Assembly (NCBI GenBank): GCA_025331125.1
Contig: JAOALB010000123.1
Coordinates: forward strand, 104,520 to 168,519
Origin: Mycogone perniciosa
Lineage: Eukaryota > Ascomycota > Sordariomycetes > Hypocreales > Hypocreaceae
Reading direction: 5' to 3'
Length of the DNA stretch: 64,000 nt
A program made the position numbers and the translations under genes. The first letter of the stretch is position 1. Each line of letters begins with the position of its first letter. The notes below the pieces were generated by a model that saw only the letters and a list, made by a program, of their open reading frames with translations, had not been told where the DNA came from and did not search any database. This document shows positions 37,764-52,047 of the stretch, piece after piece.

Positions 37764-40700
37764 CTCCCTTTAAAATAGATACTATCTTATATAACTTTAA
37801 AGTAAATATAGGATCTAGATATAGGAAAGTAACTAGAATATAAAAATAAAACGGATTATTAATATAGTTAAAAATAATAAAGATAGTTAATAGCTATAAA
37901 AAGGGTAAAAACTTTAAGTATATACTTTAGGTAAAGTTTTAAAATTAAGGAGATTTATAAAATTCCTTAATTTTGGACTTAAAAGAGGCTTAGTAAGCCT
38001 GTCAGTAACCATTTTACTGGTTTCTAGATAGCTGACTATAATAACGCTATTTTTGACCTATTCCCTAATATAATTAAACTATAACAGAGTATATTTTATT
38101 TAATTATAAAGGGTAGGGTTATTTAAGGTAAAGATAGTACCTTTATTATCGTTAAGTAAAGAGATTAGCTGTTTAATTGGTTGATCTACCTCTTTATATA
38201 GGCTAATAAGCTATTAAACCTCTTTAATAGCTTCTATAAAAGCTATAAACTCTGCTTTTAGTATAAAAAGACGAATAATTAAGCCCCTTTTTGATTTCCA
38301 GCAAATTAGCCTATTAATAACTATAATAATATAGCTATAAATCGATTTACTTAATTTTTTATCTTTAGTAAAATCACTATTGTAATAGCTAATAGGTATA
38401 GGATTAGATTTTCTAGTATATTGAATAGCTAGATCCTAGGTATTAGTTAAATACTGTAATAGGTTGCAGGCTGCGTTTAAGTGCTTTTTATAAGGGCCTT
38501 GAAATTGTTTAGCTAGCTATTAGACTAGAAAGCTAGTATCTACTCGAGTATAAGTTGTTAAGTAGATAATACTATTAATAATAGCTTAAAAAAGCTTAAT
38601 ATTAGCTTTATCCAGTTTAGTTATAGTTTTATTAGCTAAAATAAAGGGCTGTAAAGGTAATTGGATAGGCTTAGAGTTTTAAAGGTTAAAAAACTCTTTA
38701 GCTTTAATAATATACTATTTCTAAGAAAGTTAAAAAAGGCCTTTTTTTTATCTTTAACTATCTAAACCTTTAAAAAGAAAAAGGTAAAGCCTTTATCTTT
38801 TATAGTATAGACTTTATTAAAAGTTAGCTTTAACTGGGCTATAGCTTCTTTATTTAGTCTAATAAAAAGACAGTTATCTATATAAATAATAATAAAAATA
38901 CTATTATTTAGATTATAGAGAATAGCAGAGTTAGAAATTAAAGGATTATATTTTAGTTTATTTCTTAAGGCTTATAAAGCCTGTTACTATTCTCTAAGAG
39001 ACTGTTTTAGGCTATATAGAGCTTTCTATAATTAAATAACTTAATTTATATTTGGGCTATAACCTAGCTTTCTAAGAATAGACTTAATCTTAAAGGAAGC
39101 TTAATTAGTATAGTCTTTAAATCCTTTAAAGAAGTTTAAAAAAATCGTTTCCTTAAATATCCTGTTAAAGAATATACTAATAAAGTCGATTTATTTAATT
39201 TCCTAGTTATAGATAATAGCTAAGGCTAATAAAAGCCGCTAAGTAAAAGGAATAACTATTAAAGTAAATATTTAATTAAAATTTATTCCTTTTAGTTATT
39301 AGAAACCCCTAATAACTAGTTTAGCTTTAAATTTTACTATTTTATTATTTTAGTCTTTTTTAGTCTTTAAAACTAATCGACTAGTAATAGGATTCCTGCC
39401 TTTAAGAATACTATTACATTTAATAAAGGTAAAAGTATATTATTTAATTAGTTAGTTAAATTCGCTATAAATCGCTTTTAGCCACTTAGTCTTATTAAGA
39501 CTATAAAGTATTTACTTAAGCGTTTATAGGTCTTATACTGCAGTAGCTAGAAAGGCTAGCTTTTTAACGCTATTATAAAGAAAATAAAATATATATATAT
39601 TTATAAGATCTTCTATAACTGCAGAGTTTTATATAACTAGTATAGAAATAAAGGGAATAGTAGTGGGTACTCCTTTTAAAATAGAGTTAGGGAGTAAAGG
39701 ATTAATATCCTGAAAGCTTAAAATTATGTAATATATAGAATATAGCTCTATTTCTCCCTTAATTGTTTATTATCTTAACTTATAGTAAGCTCTAGGATTT
39801 AAAGCTTAGGAATTTTATCTTTATATAGCTTTATAGTTAATAATTTAAAGACTATATATCTAGTTAAAATATAGATAAAGTAGGTATTACTGTTTAAGAC
39901 TGCTAGTAGTCTCTTAGTTTTAGTTTTAAGGGCTAATTTATAGCTTTTACCTTTCTATTTTTATAGAATAAATACTTTACAATAAAAGCCAATAATCCTA
40001 TATCTTCACAGATTAGGTTTATAATCTTTATTAAAGTCTAGGTCTATATAATTCTTAATAAAAGGTAAAGTCCCTATTAGTAACAGCTATATAGTTAACT
40101 AATTTAAGAACTGCAGTAATAATAAAATTCCAGAAATATAGCAGCAGGTTAGCTGCTATAGTCGTAGCCTATAGCTTATTTAATAAAACTTTAATAAAGC
40201 ATTGTATTAAACTATTCTGTTTATAAATATAAAGGCTGCTATAGGAATATATAATTTTTAAAGAAAAGAACTAGCTTTAAAGTTCCTAATTAATTGCCTT
40301 TCTGCTATTGTAATGAAATTCTTTAAGATACCGGTTATACTGCGTTTTCAGGCTATTTATAAAGCCTTATATAATAGCTAAAAGGGTAAGTCTACTATAA
40401 TCTTTTAAAAGGAATAGCCACCTATATTTTGATTTTTTATTGATAATTAAAAGATTAATAAAGGCCTTATTATAAGGCACTGGCTTTATAGAGAAAGTAT
40501 TAGCTTTTAGACAATCTAGAGAGGCTAGTGGATCGGGAATTAGCTTTAAATTAAGCCTCCTAATAGCTTTTCCTTTATTATATACTAGGCAATGGAATTT
40601 AGTCTCTTTAATAGAATTAAAGTTAGTAATTCTAGTAGTTATTTTAGCAGTCTTCTTTAATAGACTTAAACTAATATAACTTAGTCTTTTATGCTATAAG

Positions 40701-40916
40701 AGGGCTAGCTTTAGTAGCTTTTAGCTAGGACTAGTAATAGTCTCTCCCTCTAGTTTAATTAACTTAATAACCTCTAGATCTTTAATAATAGAGGATTCCC
40801 TAGGCATATAGGGCCTTTCCTTTATAAAGGTATCCTCTATAGGCTTATTCCCCTCTATTTCTTTAGGCAATAGGGGTATACAGGGCCCTTTATCCTCTAT
40901 TTGGCCTAGGGTTTTA

Positions 40917-41200
40917 AGGAGTGTTAGGTTAGGTAGGCTAAGGACCTACCACTTATTAGCGCTTATCAGCGCTAGGGAGCTCTTATCTGTTTACATAGCA
41001 GATACCAGCTGACATACATATCGCGTAAGCGATATATCAGACTGTATAGGCGCTTACAACGCATACATTCTACGTTTTCCTTTATATTAGCTATATATAT
41101 ATATAGCGAGGCCATTATGGTATATTTATTACTAGAATCAAGCTTTATTCCTATTTCTCTCTATACTCTATATAGCTGTGCTGCGCTCTGCGACAAGGAG
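40917..41200. repeat. 274-base solo LTR with AGGAG target duplication
   Basis: The LTR spans 40922-41195, beginning TGTTAGGTTAGG and ending CTCTGCGACA, with AGGAG on each side (40917-40921 and 41196-41200). It lies inside the decayed copia element but has near-normal composition and intact TG...CA ends. It is therefore younger than the main RIP decay around it. No second copy or internal region is visible in the window, so its family (copia- or gypsy-type) and orientation are unknown. Confidence 0.8.
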
Positions 41201-43369
41201 TTTAAAGAAATCCTTTCCTTTAAGATTATTCTTTTTAATAAGCCTAGGACTAGATCTAGTTGGTTGTTTTTTTAAAGCTATTGCTTCCAGAATAGCGATA
41301 TATTCCTAAGCCTTTTTCTTGCTAATTGCAGGAATTTAAACCTATATAAAGCTATAAGCTCTATAGCTATTTATATAGCTATATAGTATAGTATATCCTT
41401 TAATTATAAGAAAAAAACTATATTTTAAGGGATTTAATAGCCCTATTAACTATATAGTTTTTATAAAAAAAATATTATACTATATTTATCCTTTAACTTA
41501 ATAATACCTTAAACTACTTATAAGGTTTATATTTAACTATAGGCAATAAAGGGTATTTAGCAGTATTATCTCTTTATACTAATTATCTTTATTAAAGATA
41601 TTAAAAGTAGCTATACTTATTCCTTTAAATATAATAGGACCCCCTTTAATATAAATAACACTGAGTTCCTTATTATTAGGTTTATAGTCTATAAACCATT
41701 TTCTAGAATTAACTATATAAACTATAGATCCAGTATTATATAATAGATTATCTTAAATAATAAGTCCAAAAGAGTTAAGGGATATTAAAGACTTTCTTCC
41801 TTTTTTAGTATTTAAGGCTTATTAAAAATTTCGATTATTATTTAAGCTAATAATAGATTCAGTAAAGGAATCTTTTAATAGCTCTATTAAGCTATACCCT
41901 CTAATAGTTAAATTATATATACTAGTAAAAGCATAATCCTCTTTAGCTTATTTCTAATTATTATTTTAATTCTTTTAATTTCCTTTCCTTTTATAGGAGT
42001 TAAAAGCTGGCTTTCAACCTTTAGATCTAAGAGGTACCAATTAATCTTTAAGGGGTTTAGAAGGCCCTAAGGCCTTATTAACCTTATATACAGTAAAAGA
42101 TAGATTCCTAGTCTCTTCTAGTATATCTGCTATAAGAAACTGAATATTAAAACCTTTAATTGGTTGCCTGATAACTCTATTAGATGTAATAGTTCCTTTG
42201 ATTCTCTTAGCCTATTAAAGATAAGTCTTTTCTAGGGAATTTAAATATTAATTTACTTAATCTAGCATATTAATATTAACCTTTAAAATAGCTAACTTAG
42301 CTAATAAACTATTAAAAGTAGTGTTAAATTTAATTAAAGATCCTTTATAATTACAGTAATGTAAGAAGTGAAATTCCCTAAAAAGGGAATCTCTTTAAAG
42401 TGTATTAGAGTAACTATATAGTCTCTATAATACTAAAAATGCTTCTTTTAGGCTTTAAATCCAAATAATAAATATAATAGGAATAACTGTTAAGTTATCT
42501 TTAATTAGTATAAATAATAAAGCCTGTTTTAAGTTAAATAAAAAATCAGTAACTATAGGATTTTCTATAAAGGTATAGTAATCTATAGCCATTAATATAA
42601 TATTTAAAGACTATTTCCACTAATTAAAGTTATTAGGACTTACTAGCTTATAGCTTTCTGGAAAGTTATAAACCTTTTTTAATACCTTTTTAATAAAACT
42701 ATTATTTAAAGTTAAAATAGTGGTTTAAGGTTAAGGAATTAATAAAAATAAAACTTAAATAGGTATAGGAATAAAGGTAGGAGTTTATATTAGCACTAAA
42801 ATAGGGGCTATGAAATTTACTTTTATTAGACTTATAGTCTATTAAGGTTAAAGACTTAAAATAGTAGCAGCTAAGCTAGCTAAAGTATTAAATAACTGAG
42901 TTATAGTATTATTCTAACCCTTTAACTATACCTTTACTGTCTCAGTAAAAGCCCTCTATACCTAAAGCTTTTTGTTTATATTCTGCACTTAAGTCAATAA
43001 ATCCCTTTACTGTTAAAGAGAGCTATTATCTTTAATTAAGGAAATAGGACTACTAAAAGCCTTAATAGGTTAACTTATACTGCTAATATCAGACCTATAT
43101 CCTATATAAATAAGGAATATACTATATAGTATATAAAGGTAGTAATATAAGTAATATTACTATAACTGCAATAGTATTTGCAGTAAAAGCCTAAAAATAG
43201 CTTTAGGTAGTCAAAATCCTAAAAGTGCTAATGTAAGCACTAGGATAAGCACTATAAAAAAATAAAAAAAACCTGCTATAAGTGCTATAGTAGCGTTAAA
43301 GGAAGTGCTGTAACCACTAAAAGAATCCACTAATAAAGACCTAAGGAAAACTTTCCCAGGCTTATAACC

Positions 43370-43949
43370 TATTAAAATAATAAAGTTATACTGAACCTTA
43401 TTTATATATAGCTTCTATAAAGCTGCATATAACGCAGTAATAAGGAAACGACTGAGAGTCTAATTGGGCTTATAATAAATAAACAATTAAATTATAAATA
43501 ATCTAATAGCTAGAAGCTATAGAATATCTAGTGTATATGCGGCCAGTATAGAAGTGATTGTATAAACAATAGCTTTATCTTCTATAATAGTCCTCTGACT
43601 AAATAATAGGAATATAGCAGCAGAATTAGGTTTATAGCCTTATTCCTATTTTCCGCAAAATTCATTTATATAGGAAATCGTCCAAATCGACTTACAGCTA
43701 TATAAATAGGAAACCATTTTAGTCAGATTTTTCATAATAGCCATTATACCTATTATATTGAGTCTAGGGTAGGCAGGGTAGCTGGTCCTAGCTTAATTAT
43801 TATTGTTAAAGATAACAGAAATTTCTTAACTTACACCGAAGTTCCTCTAAAACTCGGTCCTAGCGTTGGGCCTCATTCCAGGTCTAACCAGAATAGGAAG
43901 GTTACCCGAATACACTAAAATCCTTACTTTTTAGCCCTCCTTTTTAATA
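43370..43949 (-). repeat. 5' LTR of copia element
   Basis: Same sequence as 37184-37763. On the minus strand it is followed by GGTTATAAGCCTGGG, a likely decayed primer binding site. Confidence 0.83.
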
Positions 43950-44769
43950 TAAATATTAAATATTTAATATTATTATAGCGGAAATAATATTGAATGTTTA
44001 TATTTTAAAGTATAAATATACTATTTAAATATATTATAGTATTATTATATTTATAATTTATAAATATATTATAATTAAATTTCTAAATATATTTATAATA
44101 AAAGGTTAAAAGGCTTAGCTTTTTTTATCTCTTTTTTTAAAATAACTTTTTTATATTTTAAAAATAACTAATAAATAAAACTATTTCCTTTTTAATATTA
44201 AAAATATCTTTATAATATATTTTAATTTAATTTTATAGTTTTACTTTAAGCTTTATATAAAAGCTAAAAGGATATTTATATTTTAATTTATATAAAGATT
44301 ACTTTTTAATTAAATTTAAATAAGTATAAAACTTTATTAACGTCTAGCCTTTATATCAATAAAGATATTTAAATTATATAATAAATAAAAGCTTTTAATT
44401 TTTAAAGTCTCTAAATATTATTTTACTTTATTTTATATAATTTAATTAATTATCTTTAATTTCCTTTTATTAAATAAATAAATATTTATTAAATTATTGC
44501 TATTATTTAAACTTATATTTAAAATCTATATTATTAAAGGCAAGTAAAATATACTTTAAATCCTTTAAAAACTTCTTTAGCGCTTTATTAAAGGCTTATT
44601 TTAAGTCGCTAAAGTATTTATTTTAAATATAAAGGTTGCCTTTAAAGTAAAGCTAAATAATATTTTTAATATAGATTTTTCTTTAACTATTATTTAATAA
44701 TACATTTAAGCTTTAGCAGCGTTTTAATTATAATTTATAGGTTAAAGATATATAACTTAACTAGCGCTT
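43950..44769. other. AT-rich remnant between copia and gypsy A copy 3
   Basis: Nearly pure A/T, stops in all frames. No continuation of gypsy B integrase or of gypsy A copy 2 could be seen here. The last five bases, CGCTT, are the target duplication of copy 3. Confidence 0.55.
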
Positions 44770-45177
44770 TATTATAACCCGACTATGTCGAAGACCAGGT
44801 TATAGGGATACAGGAAAATATCGGTTATACCAACTAATTATCAGGAAGTAATTACCGCGCTAAAGGTAATTACTTAAACGCTTACTACACTGAAGGGTAT
44901 AATTATTTACTTAATTACTATATTATTGCAATAATTATAATAGCGCTTACTAAAACACTTATAAGTATATAAAGATTTCCTTTATATATATATAACTAGC
45001 TTGTTATATATTTAACATAGTTACATAAATAGTTGTTAATATAATTATTTACTTCAACTACTAGTTTTATAAAATAGTAACTATATTCCCCTATTTGATA
45101 TTTATCCTTAACCTCTCTATTAATATAAACCCTGCAAACCTTAATTTAACTATTAAAAATTAACCTGGATTATTATA
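44770..45177 (+). repeat. 5' LTR of gypsy A copy 3
   Basis: Begins TATTATAACCCGAC, which is the RIP-decayed form of TGTCACGACCCGAC, and ends GGATTATTATA. 408 bases. Confidence 0.82.
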
Positions 45178-48100
45178 TATTAATAACTTTTATTTAAAAG
45201 GCCATTAAAAATTTTAAGTAATACTGTAAATATATCCGCTATAGTATCCTTTTTAAATACTTTACCCTTTATTCTGCCTCCTGGCTTAATATAGGATAAT
45301 AATAGAGATAATAATATAAATAAAAGTAAAGATAAAGATAAAGTTAATAAAATAAAATAACTATATATTTATATAAAGGAAGCCTTTTAATATATGAAAG
45401 TTAACTATATAAAATAAAAGGAATACTATTAATACCTAATTATTAAAAACACTAAATTTAATTAAATAATTTACTAATAATAAGCGACTATTATAAACTT
45501 ATAAAATTAAATATTGCCTGCACCTACTTTAAACCTTATATTAAACTATAAAAGAAACTAACCTTTAAAAAACTTAAAAGAATGGCTTAAAATATAGCCC
45601 TTTAAACCCTTTAATAAAAGTATTATAGTATTTGAATTATTTTTTACTTAACTATACAGCTATTTTACCTACTTTTTAACTAGCTTTAATATAAAGACTA
45701 GTAAAATCCTTTTAGCTGCTAGATCACTTAAAAGAAAGGCCTTAAAGTAATTTAAACCTATTTAAAGGGATTTCTTTAATAGTAAAAGCGAAACTAAGAA
45801 ATAAAGATAGCTTATATTTACTAGCTATAATTAATTTGAAGAAAAACTAAAAATATCTTTAATAATATTAATAAAATATATACTATAAAGAATAAATTTA
45901 TAAATTTAATTTAAGAAAATACTCTAGGTATACTATATAGTTTAGAAACTATACTTTTAAAGTTAAATAAAGAAACTCTACTTTAATTAAATGTTTTTAT
46001 AGTAAATTTAAATTAAAAGTTGAAAAGGAAGTTTATAAATTCTTTTATAATAAAGGTATTATTAAATTTATTAAAAGATATATAAATATAGATAATTTAT
46101 TTTATAAACTTTACTTAAATATAAAAAAAGGATAATAATAGTTTAAATGAATTTATAAATATTAAAGATATATAAATTAAAGTAAAAAGTAATGAAAATA
46201 TATTACTAGCTTTAATAATAAAAGATTTAGTTAAATAAATTTAAATACTATTTAAAAGGGAAAAGTAAAGGTTATTTATAATAACTATAATAAACTAAAC
46301 CATATTTTAAAGGATTATAAAGCTTTATAAAAGCTAAAAACTAATAAACTTTTAAAACTGAGATTAAAACTTAAACGAAAAGTTAATATAGTTTTAAAAG
46401 CTATTAATTATATATTATTTAACTATACTATATACTATAATAATAGCTGCTTTATTTATAAATCTAGTAAAGATAAAAGCAGATAATACTTAAAATAATT
46501 TAAAAAGATATTTATAATAAATTAAAAAAGATACTAGTTAAAACCTAAATCTTTAACTTTTAAAGATATTTTTAAAAAAAATAAAGTAAATAAATATTTA
46601 CTATACTTCAATAGTTTAATAGAATAAAACTTAAACTTTAGCTATATAAAGTTAAATAAAGAAAATAGTATTTTAAATAAATAAATAATTACTGTAATTA
46701 ACTATTAATATTTTAATTAAATTACTGTAAATAATAAAAGATATATTAATAGCAGTAACTTTAATAATAAAAATAAAAATAACCCTTTATAATATAGACT
46801 ATTACTATATAATACTATACTTTTAAAATTAGAAAATATATTACTTATAAACAGTAACTTTAAAAGTAAATTAAATAAATATTACTTGAATTTAATTAAA
46901 AGAATTACTATAGGTATATAATAAAATAAAATAAACTTATACCTATATAGACAGCTTTATATATAAAACAGAGCTAATAATAAAATAGCTATTAAAGCTA
47001 TCCTAGTTACTTTAACTATATATAAAAAGACTATACTATAAATAACCTTATTTATAAAAAGTATTATACTATATCCTAGGTTATTTATATTATATATAAA
47101 TATATAATATACTTTTAAAAGAAAGTAAAGTATAATATATTTTTAATTAAAATCCTGTTTTACTTTATAAAATAGGTATAGGATTATAATGCCTTTAGAA
47201 AATAGATTATAACTATATAGTATTAAAACTTTAAAATTATTATTATTAAACTAAATACTAAAACCTTAAAAGAATATTATTAGCTATAAAGACTTAAGGG
47301 ATATAAGTTTAAGGGATATTATATTTACTGCTAAGAGAAATTAATAAAATAGCATTTCCGTTATAATAAAAGGTTTAAATATAATTAATAATATTATTTA
47401 AAGTATAATAGCTTAAAATAGATTATATATAAGTAAAATAAATTATAGAATTAATGTTTATAATAAGCTAATAATACCTTATATATATTATTAAACTATA
47501 TATACTACTAGAAAAATAAACATATTATTTAATTAAAGCAAAAACTTTAAAAATAATAAATATAAAACTATATAAAGTATAAATCTGCTTTAAAGAATAG
47601 AGAGATTAATTAAATTATAAAGAAACTGCATTAAAACTAGTTTAACTTTATTATTTATAAAGGAATCGGCTATAATAAAAGAAGGTGGCATTTACGTTAA
47701 GGAACCCTGATTAATTGTAAAATTTACGTAAAAAAAGGAAATGAAAAAATAATTAATATTACTTATAAAAAGGCTTTAAAGTAATAATTAATAAATTATA
47801 TCTTTTAAAATATTAAATAATAAAAGTAATAATAATAATTCACTATATTTTAAATTAAAGATAATAATTAAGGGATATTAGCTATATATATTAATAGACA
47901 GTAGAGTAATAAGTAATTTTATTGCACTTATTACTATATATTGCCTATAATTACTTTAAGAAGAGAAAGCTAAACTGTATTAACTTTATTAGGTAAAAGG
48001 AAGAGCCTTGATATATACTAATAAATAGGTTAAGTAAAAGATTAATTTAGAATTTTAAATTACTAAATATAAAAGAGTAGTTTTTTATAATATAGTAAAT

Positions 48101-51100
48101 ATTAATAAATATAATATTATTTTTAGTTATCTTTAATTAAAATGTAATAACTTTAATATTAACTAAAAAAAATAATTAATTTTCTTAATGCAATAATAAA
48201 GCTGCTTTAATAATTAAAACTATTAAAAAGGCTTTAACTATAAGGTAGAAATCCTATATAAAACCTTTAAATATATTAAAGAAAAAACTAAAAAGGTTAC
48301 TTTTAATTTAATTATAGAAATAATTTATCTAAGAATAAAACTTGAAAAAAGTAAAGGGAAAAATAAATAAATTTAAAACATAATTACTTTTTTATAGAAG
48401 GTATTTAATAATATTAATAAAATACTTGAAAAAGAAACCTTAACATAGCAGCGTTATTAAAATAGCTATAGAATATCTTTAAAAAATATTAAAAATATAA
48501 TAAACTATTTAAAGAAATACTTAATATTAAGCGATTAAAATATAGTTAATAAAACTATATAATTAAGTTTAAAGATAATATAAATACTACCTTGTATAAA
48601 ATATATAATTTAAATAAAATAAAGCTTAAAAGCTTATATAACTATTTCAATAATATATTAGCTAAAAGGTATATTTAACCCTCTTTATTAAAAGTAAGCT
48701 ATTTTATTATATTTATATTAAAGAAAAAAGGTAAATTATAGTTAATTATAGATTATTAATAGTTTAATAAAGCTACTATTAAAGATAAAACCCTATTACT
48801 GTTAATTATAAAATTGCAGGATAAACTATATAAGAAAAAGTAGTTTATAGCGCTAGACTTTAAAGGCATTTATAATATTATTTAAATTAAAGAGGGATAT
48901 AAATAAATAACCGCTTTTTAAATTAAATATAGTTTATTTAAATACTTAATTATACCTTTTAGCTTTATTAATGCCCCTATAGTATTTAAAAAGATAATTA
49001 ATAATATAATAAAAGAATATTTTAATATCTTTATAGTTATTTACTTAAGTAATATCTTAATCTTTTTAAATACCGTTAAAGAATATAAAGTATATATTTA
49101 TAAAGTATTATAAATACTATAAAATTTTAAACTATTTATAAAATTAAAGAAATATAAATTTTATATATAAAAAGTTACTTTTTTAAAGTATATTATTACT
49201 TTTAAAGACATTTATATAAATCTATCAAAAGTATAAACAGTAAAAGATTAGCTTAAACCTATAATAATTAAAAAAGTCTAAAGGTTTTTAAGACTTACTA
49301 ATTATTATAAATAATTTATTAAAGACTATAAAAGTAATATATAAACTATTTATAAATTTATTAAAAAAGATTAAAAGTTTTTATAAGTATTAAATATATA
49401 AAATACATTTAATAAATTTAAATAGCTTATTTTAAAAAAAACTATATTTATTATATTTAATTTATTTAAGGAAAAGAAATTAAAATAAATACTTTTCATT
49501 TTACTATAAAAGCTTAATTTAATTAAAAGGATAAAAATAATAAACTATACCCTATTACTTTTTACTTTAAAGCATTATATAGCATAAAATTAAACTATTT
49601 AATATATAATAAAGAATTGCTTACTATTATTTTTACATTTAAAGAATAGTAATATTACCTATTAAAAAGGATATATAAAGTTAAAGTATATGTTAACCAT
49701 AAGAATATTATATACTTTATAATAGTTGAATAACTCTTTAAATGGCAGATTTGCTATATAAAATACCTTTTAAAATTTAATTATATTTTAATTTATTAAA
49801 AAAGACTTAAAAATAAATAAATAGATATATTTCATAAATAAGCTTAATATAATTAAGGAAAAATTAAATATATTAGGCAAATCTTAATATTAACCTTTAA
49901 AAGGTATTATTAATAAATAGTCTTTTAAACTATATATAAAATATTTAACAATAATACTATACTTTAATATATTAAAAAGTATTATATTACTTAAAATAAT
50001 AATAAATTCTTAAAAAATATAAAGTTTAATAATAAAAGAATTTAATAACAAAATAAAAAAATCTAGATTTTAGATAAACTTTAAAAAGATATAGTTATAA
50101 AAGTCTATTAATACCTAGTATATAAATATAAAAGTATTTATAAAACTTATAAATAAATATAAAAGTATTTGAAGTTTTAAAGGATTAATAAAGTAATATA
50201 AAATATTATTTCTCGCTATATAATATATAAAATAGTTAAACCTTTAAAAGTTAAACTATACAGTAAACTTTAACCTTTATTAATATTAAAGTAACTATAA
50301 AGTTAACTTTATTAAACTTTATTATTAAACTACTATTATTTATTAAATTAAAATTAAAGATAAAATATAATAATATTTTAATAATTATAAACTAATTTCT
50401 TAAATACTTTTACTTTTTTATATATAAAAAAGTAATAAATATAGAAATATTTATTTATATATTTTTATAATTTATTGCAGCTAATTATATAATTTTAACT
50501 AAAACTATTTTTAATTAAAAATTAACTTTTACATATAAATTCTAGTAAATATTTATAAATTAACTAAATATAAATTATAAGTTTAATACTGCCTATTACC
50601 TATACATAAATATATAGATAAAATATATTAATTAAATTATTAAACTTTATTTAAAACATCATATTAACTTTAAATAAAATAATTAAATAAAAAAACCATT
50701 AAATATATATATATTATATAATAATCATGTTTTAAAGTTAACTAAACTTAGCTTTATATATATTAATTACAGCTTTATATTAAATATATATAAAGCGCTA
50801 AAAAGACTTATATATTAATAAAATATAAATTAAAGCTAAAGATATAAAGCAGTTATATAAAAACAATATAAGTATACCTTTACTTTATATAAAAGAAAAT
50901 AAAAGAGTATACTAATAAATATAAATTAAAGGGATTAATCTTTAAAAAGGGCGATATAATTTACCTATAGTATTATTTACTAAAAGAAAAGACTATAAAT
51001 ATTAAAATAATACAATTAAGCAATAAATTAAAATTTAAAAAACTTACACTTTATTTAATTAAAAAGGTAATTTTAAAAGTTATTTATAAATTTATACTAT

Positions 51101-52047
51101 TAAATAATATTTAAATCTACCTAATATTTTATATTTTACTATTTACAAAAGTATTATAAAATAAATTAAAAAATAAACTAAGTATAGATTTAATTACACT
51201 CTTATTAGTTAAAGAAAAATATAAAGTTAAAGAAATTAAAGCTATAAAAATAAAGAAATAATATATACTAGTATTTAATAAAGTAGAAAAACTATAAAGA
51301 AGAATATTACTTTTAAAAACTTAAAAAATACTTTAAGTACTCTTAAATAACTTTATAGTAATTCTATTAAAATCTAAGCTTTTGAATAAAAGGTTTAATA
51401 AAGCATTAAAAGTAAAAAGATTAAGACCTTAAAAGTCCTAAACCTTTAAAAGAACGTTTAATTCCTACTACTTTAGATTTTCCAGTTTATTTAAAGATTT
51501 TAACCTATACTAAACTATCTCTTTACCTTTAATCTATAGCTATCGTTTTTAATAATAAAAACACTTTAAATAATTTAAGGCCTTATCTATCTCCGCCTAG
51601 GCCTTATAAAAAGTTTTATAATAAAGCAATAAAAGCTTTTCCGCTAACTCCTTAACAGAATTAAAATATTATAATTTAAAAATAATACTTAATATTAAAA
51701 AATAGTCTTAGCTATAATATTAAAAGAAAGAGTTTAAAAGAATATATAAAAATTTAATATAACCCCTATACTATTATATAGACAGCTAATATAAATATAT
51801 TTATTGCATTTTAAAAAATAATCGCTTATATAATACTTTAAGCTGTAAAAAAGGTAATAAAAATAAAGTATAATATTAAAACTGTTAATATTAATTAAAT
51901 CTAGAAATTTGCAATAATAAAAAGTGAATTTAATATAAATAGGCTATAAATTATTAAATATAATAAATAGTTAAGAAAAAGGATATTATATAAAAAAAAA
52001 GATTAAAAATAGGTTTTAAAGATAGGATTAATAGGAAAAGGATATTA

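Larger units (their letters stand above)
37184..43949 (-). mobile_element. Ty1/copia retrotransposon, RIP-degraded, both LTRs present
   Basis: Two 580-base LTRs in the same orientation flank 5.6 kb. On the minus strand the order is gag (about 43000-42000), protease and integrase (about 41900-40200), reverse transcriptase (about 39900-38700), and RNase H (about 38500-37950). RNase H is clear, with decayed forms of the family's EAEYIA, TKHIDIRYHFIRE and LTKPL segments. The RT active site near 38875-38910 reads YIDN in place of YVDD. A purine-rich tract (AAAGGGAG) lies right before the 3' LTR at 37764. The flanking five bases (GATTG and TAAAT) do not match, so one end may be recombined or deleted. 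A small solo LTR is inserted at 40922. Confidence 0.82.
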
